A DNA stretch of 64,000 bases from positions 76,588-140,587 of the forward strand of contig JAJZFQ010000233.1 in assembly GCA_021805275.1 (NCBI GenBank). Direction: 5' to 3'. The position numbers and the translations under genes were made by a program. Source of the DNA: Pseudomonadota bacterium. Its GTDB lineage: Bacteria; Pseudomonadota; Gammaproteobacteria; Steroidobacterales; Steroidobacteraceae. Positions within the stretch are counted from its first letter, which is position 1. Every line of letters starts with the position of its first letter. This document shows, piece by piece, positions 9,036 to 18,058 of this stretch. The notes beneath the pieces are model-generated. The model had not been told where the DNA came from. It made no database searches and saw only the letters and a list, made by a program, of their open reading frames with translations.

Positions 9036-10852
9036 CGCGGGTGGGACCACAGACTTGGCGCTGGCTCGCTGGCCACGTGCGCGGACAATCGCGGCGCCTC
9101 GCGGCCGGTTCGGCGGCGATGGCGCTGCGTGCAGCAGTGCTGCTGCTGCTGCCATGGCCGCTGAAGTTCATCGTCGATAGCGTCATCTTTCGAAAGCCGC
9201 TCGGCGGGTGGGCGGCGGCGATATTCCCGGATCCGCTCGGACATCGGTTGCTGCTGCTGCATGTCCTCGGCGGAACGATTCTAGTGCTCGGACTTGCCGA
9301 GGCGGCGCTCGCATATCTCGGTAACCGGTTGCTGCTTGACGCTGCGCAGCGGATTGGTGTGGCGGTCGGGCGGGATTTCTTCGCCCATCTGCTGCGGTTA
9401 CCGATGTCCTTTCACCGGCGGCACCTGAGCGGAGAGCTCGTGGCACGCGTCAGCGGTGACGTCAATGCGCTGCAGCAGTTCGTGGCTACCGTGGGCATGG
9501 ACCTCATCCCACACCTGCTGACCATCTGCGGGATTCTTGCCGTGATGCTGTTGATGAACTGGCGTTATGGTCTGCTCACCCTCGCCGTTGCCCCGGTGCT
9601 GGTGCTGATAGCCCGGCACTTCGCTGAGCGGATCCGCAGCGCAGCAAGGGTAGTGCGGCGCCATGAAGGAGAGCAGAGCGGCGCGACGCAGGAGGTGTTC
9701 GGCAATGTACAGCTGGTGCAGGCGTGTGCGCGCGAACACTACGAGGAGCAGCAGTTTTCGCGCCGCAGTGGAGCGGTGCTGGAGGCGGCTCTGCGCCTGA
9801 ATCGGGATCAGGCGGGATTTGCGCCGGCGATGAATCTCGCGATCGCGGTGGCCACCGGCGGAATCGCCTGGTACGGAGCGGTTCTGGTGCTGCGCGGAAC
9901 GCTCACCGCGGGCGATCTACTGGTCTTTCTGGCCTATCTACGCGCCATCGCGGCGCCCGCCCGGCAGATGGCCAAGGCCGGCCGGATCTTCGGCCGCGCA
10001 GCGGTTGCGCTTGAGCGTATCGACGAGTATCGGTTGGAAGAAAGCACGATCGGGGAGTCCGAGGGCGCTGTGACGCCGCAGCGGTGCGCGGGACGGATCG
10101 AGTTCAAATCGGTCTCGTTCAGCTACGCAGCGGGGGATTCGGCCGTTAACGATGTGTCATTCATGCTAGAGCCGGGCCGGACGGTGGCCCTGGTGGGGGC
10201 GACCGGCGCGGGCAAGTCGACTATCGCGGCGCTTGCGGCTCGGTTCCAGGACCCCAGCCACGGAGCGGTCTTGCTCGACGGTCGGGACTTGCGCGAATTG
10301 AGCCTGCGCTTCGTGCGCACACGAGTGGCGCTCATCACCCAGGAACCTCTGCTCTTCCATGCGCCGCTCTGGGCGAATATTGCCTACGGGCGGGAAGGAG
10401 CGGACCGAAGCGAGGCGATCGCTGCGGCAGTCGCTGCAGGGGTCGAGGAGGTGATTGCGGCGCTGCCGAGCGGGTTCGACGCGATGCTGGGCGAGCGAGG
10501 CACGACACTCTCGGGGGGGCAGAGGCAGTGCATCGCGGTGGCGCGGGCGATGCTGAGCGATGCGGCCGTGGTTATCTTTGATGAGCCGAGCAGCAGCGTA
10601 GACCCAGTGACGGAGCGGCGGCTGATGCATGCGCTGAGGGTTCTGGCCCAACGGCGGGCAGTGATGCTGATCGCGCACCGGCTGGCCACGGTGGCCACCG
10701 CGGACACCATCCTCGTTCTGGATCGGGGCAGCATCGTGCAACGCGGAAGCCACGAAGAATTGCTCGGCGCAGCGGGGTGCTACGCGGAACTGTGGCGGGC
10801 GCACAGCGACAGCGCCATGGGGCCACAGCTGCGGCTGGTCGTGGCGTCATGA
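9032..10852 (+). CDS. ABC exporter, fused permease and ATPase (MsbA-like)
   Basis: 606 residues. The N-terminal half (about 15-310) is a six-helix exporter domain (for example AAVLLLLPWPLKFIVDSVIF; LLTLAVAPVLVLIARHFA). The C-terminal half is a nucleotide-binding domain with Walker A GATGAGKST (Lys395), the Q-loop region (ALITQEPLLFHAPLWANIAY), signature LSGGQRQ, Walker B VVIFDEPSSSVD and the switch His in LIAHRLATV. It should move a lipid-linked glycan or other glycan intermediate across the inner membrane as a homodimer. It sits between glycosyltransferases and an outer-membrane protein with 4-bp overlaps on both sides, which supports a role in exporting their product. Confidence 0.9.
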   Translation: MTRVGPQTWRWLAGHVRGQSRRLAAGSAAMALRAAVLLLLPWPLKFIVDSVIFRKPLGGWAAAIFPDPLGHRLLLLHVLGGTILVLGLAEAALAYLGNRLLLDAAQRIGVAVGRDFFAHLLRLPMSFHRRHLSGELVARVSGDVNALQQFVATVGMDLIPHLLTICGILAVMLLMNWRYGLLTLAVAPVLVLIARHFAERIRSAARVVRRHEGEQSGATQEVFGNVQLVQACAREHYEEQQFSRRSGAVLEAALRLNRDQAGFAPAMNLAIAVATGGIAWYGAVLVLRGTLTAGDLLVFLAYLRAIAAPARQMAKAGRIFGRAAVALERIDEYRLEESTIGESEGAVTPQRCAGRIEFKSVSFSYAAGDSAVNDVSFMLEPGRTVALVGATGAGKSTIAALAARFQDPSHGAVLLDGRDLRELSLRFVRTRVALITQEPLLFHAPLWANIAYGREGADRSEAIAAAVAAGVEEVIAALPSGFDAMLGERGTTLSGGQRQCIAVARAMLSDAAVVIFDEPSSSVDPVTERRLMHALRVLAQRRAVMLIAHRLATVATADTILVLDRGSIVQRGSHEELLGAAGCYAELWRAHSDSAMGPQLRLVVAS

Positions 10853-11694
10853 GGAAATCCTGTCGCACTCATGGGCGCCTGAGCGGGTGCCTCGGGACCC
10901 TCGCACTCGCGTTCGGAACTCTGACGATCGCGGCGCATGCCGATCCGTGGGTACCGTCGAGCGGCAACGGATGGACCGACCTGATGGTGCGTCAATACGA
11001 CGCGACCCAGGTATTCCTGCCGAGTCAATACAGCCCGAGCAAGGTGTCGGGCAGCGAGCTGCGCTACACGATGCTGCGTATGACCGGCATTTACGGGCTC
11101 GGCCATCGGTTGTCACTGGAGTACGACTTGCGCGGGGCCCGGGTGGAAAAGATCCGCACACACCATCATCGCACCACGACTCTCAGCGCCATGGGCGTCC
11201 AGGATCAGGAGGTTGGATTGAACCTCGCGCTGACCCAGCGGCGTGGGTTCGCCGATTCGATCACCCTGAACGTGGTGGCCGCGACCGGATCGACGCGCTC
11301 GGCGGCGCCTCTGGGGGTCGGTCACACAGCGGTGGAGCCGGATTTCCAGATCGGCTTTGCCGGTGCGCGCTGGCGCGTCTCGCTTGAGGCCGGCTCGCGG
11401 GTGTTCCTCGACAGCGGGGTCGCGCAGATGCGCGCCGACCTCGATCTCGGGATGCAGCTTTCCCGGCGCTTCGATCTCGGTGCGGAGCTATTCTACGTGC
11501 GCACCGGGGGTGGTCCGTCGCCACTACCGTTGAGCGACAGTGCTGAACGCTACAATCTGTTGCGTCCCGGTATCCGACTCAAATACCGCGTGACGCCGCG
11601 GCTGAAGCCGTACCTCGAGTACGAGCAGGATCTGGCCGGCCAAGGCATCCACGCCGGTCGGCGCATCACGCTCGGCGTGACGTACGCGTACTGA
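10849..11694 (+). CDS. Predicted outer-membrane beta-barrel protein of the polysaccharide locus
   Basis: 281 residues from ATG 10849 (ATGA overlap with the exporter). A signal peptide is visible (GCLGTLALAFGTLTIAAHA), and the mature protein is a series of amphipathic beta strands: alternating hydrophobic residues in SLEYDLRGARVEKI, WRVSLEAGSRVFL and ITLGVTYAY, with an aromatic C-terminus (tyrosine) as required for barrel assembly. There is no named family I can assign. Its place after an ABC exporter suggests an outer-membrane pore or anchor for the polymer made by this locus. That role is inference from position only. Confidence 0.7.
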   Translation: MRKSCRTHGRLSGCLGTLALAFGTLTIAAHADPWVPSSGNGWTDLMVRQYDATQVFLPSQYSPSKVSGSELRYTMLRMTGIYGLGHRLSLEYDLRGARVEKIRTHHHRTTTLSAMGVQDQEVGLNLALTQRRGFADSITLNVVAATGSTRSAAPLGVGHTAVEPDFQIGFAGARWRVSLEAGSRVFLDSGVAQMRADLDLGMQLSRRFDLGAELFYVRTGGGPSPLPLSDSAERYNLLRPGIRLKYRVTPRLKPYLEYEQDLAGQGIHAGRRITLGVTYAY

Positions 11695-11707
11695 GCCCGG
11701 CAACGCA

Positions 11708-12304
11708 ATGCGACTGATCCTAGTGCGACATGGCGAGACCCGCTGGAATCTGGAAGGCCGCTACCAGGGGCGCACCGACATCGGGATTGCCCCGCAGGGG
11801 TTGGTCACGGCGCGCCGGGTGGGTCAAGACCTGCAAGGCGCCGAGTTCACATCGGTGCTGACCAGTCCGCTGCGCCGCGCGGAGCAGACCGCTCTGGTGA
11901 TCGGTGCGGCGCTCGGGGGAATTGCGCCGCTGGCCGACGATCGGTTGACCGAAATCGACTTCGGCGAATGGCAGGGGCTCACGCAGCAGGAAATCAAGCA
12001 GCGTTGGCCCGAGGCGCTGCGCAGCTGGAAACGCGCGCCGGAGGAATTCCGCTTCCCAGGCGGGGAGTCTCTCGGGGACGCGCTGGAGCGTCTGCGCGAC
12101 TTTCTTCGCCGTCCACCGTGGATGGATTTGGCTGGCGGCGGTGATGTACTGGCGGTTTCCCACGCCGGTCCGATCCGGCTGGCCGGGCTGATCGCCGAGC
12201 GCCGGCCCCTCGGGGAATTCCGTGATATGTCGGTGCACGCGGGCGAATTGTACGCATTCGAATGGCGTGCGAGCGGCGAACTGTGTCGTGCGCGCTGTGG
12301 ATAA
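11708..12304 (+). CDS. Histidine phosphatase superfamily protein (phosphoglycerate-mutase-like)
   Basis: 198 residues. The catalytic RHGE motif sits at the N-terminus ([12 protein letters not shown], His8). The second half of the active site is present: the arginine region [10 protein letters not shown], the acid [13 protein letters not shown], and the second catalytic His in [10 protein letters not shown]. Such enzymes hydrolyse phosphomonoesters, often sugar phosphates or nucleotides such as alpha-ribazole phosphate. It lies 13 bp after the barrel protein and 17 bp before UDP-glucose dehydrogenase. A role in supplying or recycling sugar phosphates for the polymer is plausible but not shown. 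No cobalamin genes are near, which argues against CobC. Confidence 0.85.
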   Translation: MRLILVRHGETRWNLEGRYQGRTDIGIAPQGLVTARRVGQDLQGAEFTSVLTSPLRRAEQTALVIGAALGGIAPLADDRLTEIDFGEWQGLTQQEIKQRWPEALRSWKRAPEEFRFPGGESLGDALERLRDFLRRPPWMDLAGGGDVLAVSHAGPIRLAGLIAERRPLGEFRDMSVHAGELYAFEWRASGELCRARCG

Positions 12305-12321
12305 CGAGCAAAGGAACGATA

Positions 12322-13713
12322 ATGAAAGTTACGATATTCGGATCCGGTTACGTCGGATTGGTCACCGCGGCATGTCTTGCCGACGTCGGCAATCACATCA
12401 TGTGCGTCGATGTGGATCGGCGAAAAATTGAGCGGCTTCGTCGCGGGGAAGTGCCGATACACGAGCCCGGACTCGATGAGCTCATTGCGCGCAACGCCGC
12501 CGCAGGCCGTCTGAGGTTTACCGATGACCCGGAAGCTGGCGTGTCGCATGGGCTGTTCCAGGTGATCGCGGTCGGCACGCCCCCGGATGAAGACGGGTCC
12601 GCCGACCTGCGACACGTATTGGCTGTCGCCGAGACGATCGGTTCACGCATGCGCGATTACCGAGTCATCATCACGAAATCAACCGTTCCTGTGGGCACCG
12701 GGGACAAGGTGCGCGCGGCGGTTACGACGGCTCTTACGCGCCGAGGCGTTGCCGTCGGTTATGACATGGTTTCGAATCCGGAGTTTCTCAAGGAAGGCGC
12801 AGCAATCGCGGACTTCATGAAGCCCGATCGGATCGTCGTCGGAACCGACAGCGAGCGCGCCGCGCATCTCATGAAGGCGCTGTATGAGCCCTTCACGCGC
12901 AGCCACGACCGCCTGCTCGTGATGGACCTGCGCTCCGCGGAGTTGACCAAGTACGCGGCGAACGCGATGCTCGCGACGCGCATCAGCTTCATGAATGAGC
13001 TTGCGCGCTTCGCGGAGGAGGCCGGAGCGGACATCGAGAGCGTGCGCCAGGGGATGGGTTCCGATCCGCGCATCGGCTACGCGTTCATTTATCCGGGTCT
13101 CGGCTATGGGGGGTCATGCTTTCCCAAGGACGTAAAGGCTCTCGTGCGATCGGCCGCGGACGTCGGCTGCGACGCGGCAATCTTGAAGGCCGTCGAGGCG
13201 GTCAACGAACGGCAGAAGCTTCGCCTGTTCGATAAGATGACGGGTCACTTCGGCAGTCTCGAAGGCAAGACGATTGCCATGTGGGGACTGGCGTTCAAAC
13301 CCAATACGGACGATATGCGCGAGGCACCGAGCCGCGTGCTGCTTGAGCGCCTATGGTCGGCCGGTGCGAGGGTGCGTGCCTACGATCCGGTTGCGATGAG
13401 CGAAGCACGATCCATCTATGGCGAGCGAGATGATTTCACGCTGTGCTCCTCGGCAATGGAGGCGCTCGAGGAATCCGACGCTCTGGCCATCGTCACGGAA
13501 TGGCCCGAATTTCGCAGTCCGGATCTGAAGCTCATGGCTCGGACCATGCGTGCGCCGGTGATGTTCGATGGTCGCAATCTGTACGATCCGACGATGCTGA
13601 AGGGGCTCGGCTGGCGCTATTACGCCATCGGGCGGGGCGAGGCGGGGCAGCTCTGCGGGCGTATCGACACCGCTGGGCGGCGCGGCCCGGAGCGCAGCGT
13701 CGCGGCGGCCTGA
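12322..13713 (+). CDS. ugd: UDP-glucose 6-dehydrogenase
   Basis: 463 residues from ATG 12322, with an AAGGA ribosome-binding motif at 12311-12315. The N-terminal Rossmann domain binds NAD ([19 protein letters not shown]). The substrate motif [20 protein letters not shown] and the catalytic cysteine in [14 protein letters not shown] (Cys266) are intact, as is the C-terminal UDP-sugar domain ([17 protein letters not shown]). The enzyme oxidises UDP-glucose twice to UDP-glucuronate, so the polymer of this locus probably contains uronic acid or a sugar made from it. It closes the operon. The related GDP-mannose dehydrogenase is the main alternative, but the motifs fit UDP-glucose dehydrogenase better. 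Confidence 0.92.
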   Translation: MKVTIFGSGYVGLVTAACLADVGNHIMCVDVDRRKIERLRRGEVPIHEPGLDELIARNAAAGRLRFTDDPEAGVSHGLFQVIAVGTPPDEDGSADLRHVLAVAETIGSRMRDYRVIITKSTVPVGTGDKVRAAVTTALTRRGVAVGYDMVSNPEFLKEGAAIADFMKPDRIVVGTDSERAAHLMKALYEPFTRSHDRLLVMDLRSAELTKYAANAMLATRISFMNELARFAEEAGADIESVRQGMGSDPRIGYAFIYPGLGYGGSCFPKDVKALVRSAADVGCDAAILKAVEAVNERQKLRLFDKMTGHFGSLEGKTIAMWGLAFKPNTDDMREAPSRVLLERLWSAGARVRAYDPVAMSEARSIYGERDDFTLCSSAMEALEESDALAIVTEWPEFRSPDLKLMARTMRAPVMFDGRNLYDPTMLKGLGWRYYAIGRGEAGQLCGRIDTAGRRGPERSVAAA

Positions 13714-13773
13714 AGGCGCGATTCCGCGTACCGGGTAGCGAGGCATTAGGCGGGATGCGAGTGGCGCGATTGT

Positions 13774-14169
13774 CTAGCGCAATTCGAGCGACGCTGGCAG
13801 CTCTAAGCGCAGGCTGCAGTTGATGCGCCCTTCGCTCTGCGGTGATGCGTCGCCGGTCGGGGTGAGGCGGAATCGGCGGGTCATGGTCGCCAGGTGCCCG
13901 GCGAGCTCGGAGGTAGCCAGTCTCTCGCCGATGCAGTGACGGGGTGCGACGCTGAAGGGAGTGTAGGCGAGGCGCTCCCTTATCCCGATGAACCGAGGTG
14001 CGTACGGCGTGCTGCGCCGGAACGGGTCGAGGCCGACATGTTGGAGGGAGTCCCCGCGTGCGAGCCGCTCAGCGGCCTCGGCCGCCAGATCAAACTGATG
14101 GGGCAGCTCGAGGGAATGACGGTGCGCTTGTCGATCCGCCAGCGCGTTCCCCGGTATCAGGCAGTCAGC
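13774..14169 (-). pseudogene. Cytochrome P450 C-terminal remnant
   Basis: On the minus strand, about 130 residues match only the end of a cytochrome P450. They include the haem-ligand loop PFSVAPRHCIGERLATSELA, with the Cys ligand but Ala in place of the usual Gly of FxxGxRxC. They end in the ordinary P450 terminus (RRFRLTPTG...LELPASLELR). The region before it (about HRHS...QFD) weakly matches the meander, and nothing upstream matches the I-helix or ExxR, because the SRAP gene begins there. The piece lacks more than two thirds of a P450 and cannot be active. It appears to be what remains after deletion. Confidence 0.65.
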
Positions 14170-14840
14170 GGCTCGATTAGACTCGGATCGTCGTTGCGCG
14201 GGCTGTTCACCCGCGGATTCACCGGATGGGCGTTCATGCGCGGTGCCGAATAGGCACCGAGGAGCATGTGTGCCTGCTCCGGGGAACCATCGAGCCACCC
14301 GGAAAACTGATCAGGGGCGAGAATCGCAGGCATGCGGCCCGGATTCGCCCCGGCATTGTGGATCTTGCGGAGCAGTTCGTTGGCCGGCAGGGTGATGATG
14401 GCGCAGCTCTCGATAACGGCACCATCGGCTGCCACGCTGCGGTCCCATATGCTCGCGAACCCGAATACCGGTTCATCGACGAGATGGATGAAGTAAGGCT
14501 GCTTGCGCCCGGAGCTCTCGAGGTGCCACTCGTAGAAACCGGAGGCGAGCTGAATGCAGCGCTGGCCGCGCTTCCATGGGCCGCGCCATGTCGGTCCGTT
14601 CGTGAGCTTCTCGATCGTGGCATTGATGGATGAGTATTTCGGCGGTACACCGTGGGCAAAGAAGGGGATCAGTCCCCAGCGCATCATCACCCCTTCGTGC
14701 ACCCGGTCCGTTGCACGAACGACTGGGACGGATTGCGAAGGTGCCACGTTGTAGCGCGCCGTGAATTCCCAATGCACGCGGCCGAGTTGCAGCGCCCGCT
14801 CGAATTTCGCCTGCTGAGCCAGGATGTAACGCCCACACAT
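14157..14840 (-). CDS. SOS response-associated peptidase (SRAP; YedK/HMCES type)
   Basis: 227 residues. The start is fixed by the catalytic cysteine, which must be residue 2 (MCGRYILA), so I use ATG 14840 and not the longer frame to 14876. Other active-site features are present: RYNVAPSQ (Asn31), GFYEW (catalytic Glu) and the His of the IHxxRMP region. That last region reads IHNAGANPGRMPAIL, a few residues longer than the common IHDRMP form. The family forms a stable thiazolidine crosslink to abasic sites in single-stranded DNA and protects them during replication. The gene is monocistronic, with a P450 remnant immediately downstream. Confidence 0.93.
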   Translation of the reverse strand: MCGRYILAQQAKFERALQLGRVHWEFTARYNVAPSQSVPVVRATDRVHEGVMMRWGLIPFFAHGVPPKYSSINATIEKLTNGPTWRGPWKRGQRCIQLASGFYEWHLESSGRKQPYFIHLVDEPVFGFASIWDRSVAADGAVIESCAIITLPANELLRKIHNAGANPGRMPAILAPDQFSGWLDGSPEQAHMLLGAYSAPRMNAHPVNPRVNSPRNDDPSLIEPLTA

Positions 14841-14968
14841 GAAAACACTGTAGCCGAACGTGGTGCGGGCAGCCATCGGCTCGGCAGACCTCGTCCCGGA
14901 GATAACCGAGATCCCTTCGGTAAATCAACACGTTGCGCCATCCAGTGCTGCAGGACGTCCGGTGCTGC

Positions 14969-15250
14969 ATGGACAACTCAGCGACTGTCGGAAAAAGCTA
15001 CGTCATGGCCTTGCCGCTCGGTCCGGCGACGCGACTGTCCGATCATCCTGGCGCACTGGTGGAACTGCGCTGCGGGGCGTGCGGGCATGGCCGCGACGCT
15101 CGCGTCGAAGCGCTGGCGCGAGTGGCCGGCTGGGACGTTCCACTCGCGCAGCGGCTCGAGCGGTTCCGATGCTCGCATTGCGGTGCGCGTCGGGTCACGA
15201 TTCGCTTCGGCTATGAGCGCAAGCCACGAGGCTGGATCAAAAACCCCTAG
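14969..15250 (+). CDS. Small zinc-ribbon protein
   Basis: About 93 residues from ATG 14969; ATG 15005 would give a shorter product. Two CxxC knuckles, CGACGH and CSHCGARR, about 40 residues apart, form a likely zinc ribbon, and the C-terminus is basic (YERKPRGWIKNP). Nothing else identifies it. Small zinc-ribbon proteins of this type are common hypothetical proteins and may bind nucleic acid. It stands alone, facing the CBS-domain gene on the other strand. Confidence 0.55.
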   Translation: MDNSATVGKSYVMALPLGPATRLSDHPGALVELRCGACGHGRDARVEALARVAGWDVPLAQRLERFRCSHCGARRVTIRFGYERKPRGWIKNP

Positions 15251-15284
15251 CGTGCCGTCCACAAACGCAGCGAATTGGCGCCAC

Positions 15285-15725
15285 TCACTTCTGGCCCCGA
15301 CGACCCTGCTTCGCCACGATCTGCGCGAGGCCGCCCAACTCGGTGGCCACCTCACCGAGAAGATCATCAGTCGAGACCAGCCCGAGGAGCCGCCCGGTGC
15401 GGTCGATCACGGGAGCTCTGCGTACGCAGCGCGCCTGAAGGTGGCGGATCGCGCTCCCGATCGAGTCCTCGGCATCGAGCACCAGAGGCGTGCGAGTCAT
15501 CACATCCGCTACATGCAAGGCCGACAGCGCGCTCGAACGATCGAGGCGAGCCCGCACGATATCCCGGTCGGTGATGATCCCGGCCACCCTGGTGTGCCCG
15601 TCCGCGGACTCGGTCACTACGACTGCGCCGACACCGCATTGCAGCATCGTCTCGGCCACTTGTTCGAGCGAAGCCGAAAGCGGCACAGTGACGGCCTGCT
15701 TACTCGCGATCTGACCGATGTTCAT
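15285..15725 (-). CDS. CBS-domain pair protein (first of a divergent pair)
   Basis: 146 residues from ATG 15725, with a strong ribosome-binding site (GGAGG, about 15736-15740 on the minus strand). It contains only a tandem pair of CBS domains: the first (about 5-65) has GAVVVTE...VAGIITDRDIV, the second (about 75-135) has RRAPVIDRTGRLLGLVSTDD. Such stand-alone CBS pairs usually bind adenine nucleotides or S-adenosylmethionine and regulate other proteins. It is transcribed away from a second CBS-pair gene at 15843 across a 117-bp gap. The two proteins share the same plan (C-terminal ELGGLAQIVAKQ against ELEGLAKLIGRQ) and probably arose by duplication. Confidence 0.88.
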   Translation of the reverse strand: MNIGQIASKQAVTVPLSASLEQVAETMLQCGVGAVVVTESADGHTRVAGIITDRDIVRARLDRSSALSALHVADVMTRTPLVLDAEDSIGSAIRHLQARCVRRAPVIDRTGRLLGLVSTDDLLGEVATELGGLAQIVAKQGRRGQK

Positions 15726-15842
15726 GATCAAATACCTCCGAGGTTCATTGACTCATGTGCCAGCCTGCAGTGCCATGCGTATCAGTGCGGATGGCCCGAC
15801 CGGTCCGCCGAGCCGATACTTTCATCAGCCGGAGGTCTGCCC
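15726..15842. promoter_or_regulatory. Shared intergenic region of the divergent CBS genes
   Basis: A 117-bp gap between two genes that diverge, so both promoters must lie here. Each gene has a GGAGG-type ribosome-binding site at its edge (about 15736-15740 for the minus gene; 15830-15834 for the plus gene). I could not pick confident -35/-10 pairs. Confidence 0.5.
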
Positions 15843-16280
15843 ATGCGTGTCGGGGATTTGTCGAGCCGCGAGGTCTACACCGTGGAACCCGATGTGCCGC
15901 TGGTCGAGGCGGTTCGGGAGATGCATCGACGGCATGTCGGCGCCATTGTCGTCGCCCAATGGCGGGAGGGGTCACGGCGAGCGGTGGGCATTGTGACCGA
16001 CCGCGATGTAATCCGGGGTGAAATAACCCGTCGCACCGATATTTTTTCCCTTGCGGTCAGCGAGGTGATGAGCGCCAATCTGCTCGTGCTGCCGGAATCA
16101 TGCGGATTGTCCGAGGCGATCAGCGCGCTGCATCAGTGGGGTGTGCGTAGGGCACCGGTCGTCGACGAACGCGGCAGCCTCTGTGGAATTGTCACACTCG
16201 ACGACCTGCTGCCGGCGGTGGCGCTCGAGCTCGAGGGCTTGGCAAAATTGATTGGACGTCAGGCACGGCGCGAGCAGTGA
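15843..16280 (+). CDS. CBS-domain pair protein (second of a divergent pair)
   Basis: 145 residues. Two CBS domains fill the protein: VGDLSSREVYTVEPDVPLVE...VGIVTDRDVI and SEVMSANLLVLPES...RRAPVVDERGSLCGIVTLDD. The tail (ELEGLAKLIGRQARREQ) parallels that of the divergent neighbour. It is likely a small adenylate-sensing regulator, possibly able to form a dimer with its twin. The ribosome-binding site GGAGG at 15830-15834 supports ATG 15843. No enzyme domain is attached, and the partner protein is unknown. Confidence 0.88.
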   Translation: MRVGDLSSREVYTVEPDVPLVEAVREMHRRHVGAIVVAQWREGSRRAVGIVTDRDVIRGEITRRTDIFSLAVSEVMSANLLVLPESCGLSEAISALHQWGVRRAPVVDERGSLCGIVTLDDLLPAVALELEGLAKLIGRQARREQ

Positions 16281-16471
16281 GTTCTCGTCGCTCGTCCTGC
16301 CATTGGCGCGGTTGTGACACAGGTTGTGCGTTGCGCGCTGGGGGGGCAATCGGCGCCATGCCGGTCAAATTGAATCTCGCCGGCCTCAATATTAGGTAAC
16401 TCTCCGGATCACGGTGCGGCAGCGATGGGCGTATACGCTCCAGCACATGCTCCGATATCTGGAGGGCTGCC

Positions 16472-16894
16472 GTGAAATTCATCGTCATGTTGCTTGCATT
16501 GGCGGGCGTGGTGGCGCTCGCGTTACCGCGCGAGGCGCTGGCGCAGCGTGTCGATGCCTTCAGCCGGGTCTATGGCCTGAAGAGCGTCGAGACCGTCTCA
16601 GGACCGGTGCTTGCCGTGCAGCGTATAGCCGATTCTCGGCGAGGCAAGTACAGCGAGCATCTCATATTGAAAGCAGGAACGAGCCGTCTTGTGGTCCATC
16701 GCGGCCCTGACCGGTTCATGCAGCGACAGGCGCTGCAAATCCAACTGCACGATGAATGGGTCATCACCGGATCCCGGGTTGTGCTCGGAGGGACGCCGGT
16801 GCTGATCGCGGCGCGAATCAGGAAGGCGCGCGAAGTGCTCGGATTGCCCGACGCGCAGGAATTGCCCGTGTGGCGGGGTTCGCCTAATCGGTAG
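16472..16894 (+). CDS. Periplasmic protein of unknown function
   Basis: 140 residues from GTG 16472 with a clear GGAGGG ribosome-binding site (16461-16466). The N-terminus is a good signal peptide (MLLALAGVVALALPREALA, then cleavage before QRVDAF). The mature part of about 115 residues is rich in beta strands (SGPVLAVQRIADS; EHLILKAGTSRLVVHRGPDR; WVITGSRVVLGGTPVLIAAR), which could be a small OB-like barrel, but I do not recognise a named family. It lies 49 bp before the di-haem peroxidase on the same strand, so the two may be co-transcribed and work together in the periplasm. Confidence 0.7.
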   Translation: MKFIVMLLALAGVVALALPREALAQRVDAFSRVYGLKSVETVSGPVLAVQRIADSRRGKYSEHLILKAGTSRLVVHRGPDRFMQRQALQIQLHDEWVITGSRVVLGGTPVLIAARIRKAREVLGLPDAQELPVWRGSPNR

Positions 16895-16943
16895 TTAATC
16901 TGAACGCGGCTTCTCAGCGCTGCTCAGTGTCGAGGTACTCATC

Positions 16944-17984
16944 ATGAAAATGCGCATCATCTCGCTCATTGCTTCGGGCCTGATCGGCGCCGTCGCTGTC
17001 GCGGCCGCCCCGTCGGTTCACTGGCAGGCACTGCCGACGGTGGCGCCTGCGCCGGCCGATAATCCGACCACGCCGGCCAGAGTGCAGCTCGGGAAGATGC
17101 TGTTCTTCGATCCGCGCCTTTCCTCCACAGGGACGGTGTCGTGCTTCTCCTGTCACAATGTCATGGAAGGTGGCGATGACCACCGGCCGGTTTCGATCGG
17201 TGTGGAGGCGCAGCGCGGTGGCCGGAATGCGCCGACCGTGTGGAACGCAGCGTTCCTCTCGGTGCAGTTCTGGGATGGGCGCGCCGCAACGCTCGAGGAT
17301 CAGGCCAAGGGGCCGCCGGTGAACCCGGTGGAAATGGGAATGAAGAACCTGACCATGGTGATCGAACGAATCCGCCTCATTCCCGGCTACGCACCATACT
17401 TCCATCAGGCGTTCGGGCCGGGCGATGTCATCACCATGGACAATGCCGCCAAGGCGATCGCGGCATACGAGCGCACGCTCATCACTCCGGGAAGTGCTTA
17501 CGACCGCTACGCTCAGGGCGATCATTCCGCGCTGACCCCAGATCAGGTTCGCGGCCTGCAGGACTTCGCCTCGCTCGGCTGCGCCGGCTGTCATCAGGGA
17601 CCTAACTTCAGCGGTCCGCCGCTGCCGATCGGAACAGGATTTTTCGTGAAATTTCCTATTTATACCGATAATCCGTACGTCAAGAAATACGACCTGGAGA
17701 GCGACCTCGGCCGCTACGATGTGACGCATCAGGTCGCCGACAAGCATGTGTGGCGGGTTCCCGGACTGCGCAACCTGGTCTATACGGCGCCCTACATGCA
17801 CAACGGCTCGGTGAAGACTCTGCCCGAGGCGGTGCGCGTCATGGGGGCGACCCAGCTCAATCGCACGCTCTCCGCCGCGCAAGTCCGGGACATCACCGCG
17901 TTCCTGACCGCGCTCACCGGTCCGTTCCCGGTTCAAACCATGCCGCGCCTGCCGCCGACGCCCGGGGACCTCCTCGACCGGTGA
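16944..17984 (+). CDS. Di-haem cytochrome c peroxidase family protein
   Basis: 346 residues with a signal peptide (ISLIASGLIGAVAVAAA). Two haem c attachment motifs are present: CFSCH (Cys67, Cys70, His71) in the N-terminal domain and CAGCH (Cys213, Cys216, His217) in the C-terminal domain. The family motifs LGKMLFFDPRLSSTGTVSC, RNAPTVWNAAF and FWDGRAATLEDQA are intact, and MHNGSVKTL gives the usual distal Met region. The enzyme should reduce hydrogen peroxide in the periplasm using electrons from a small cytochrome. MauG-type oxidases share the same fold, but no amine-dehydrogenase genes are near, so peroxidase is the better call. Confidence 0.92.
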   Translation: MKMRIISLIASGLIGAVAVAAAPSVHWQALPTVAPAPADNPTTPARVQLGKMLFFDPRLSSTGTVSCFSCHNVMEGGDDHRPVSIGVEAQRGGRNAPTVWNAAFLSVQFWDGRAATLEDQAKGPPVNPVEMGMKNLTMVIERIRLIPGYAPYFHQAFGPGDVITMDNAAKAIAAYERTLITPGSAYDRYAQGDHSALTPDQVRGLQDFASLGCAGCHQGPNFSGPPLPIGTGFFVKFPIYTDNPYVKKYDLESDLGRYDVTHQVADKHVWRVPGLRNLVYTAPYMHNGSVKTLPEAVRVMGATQLNRTLSAAQVRDITAFLTALTGPFPVQTMPRLPPTPGDLLDR

Positions 17985-18058
17985 GCGCGTGAGGCGGTTG
18001 CAGGCCCATGCTGCGGGCGGCCACCGCGCCGGCGGAACGTTGCGCTCGCGGGGCCGAT

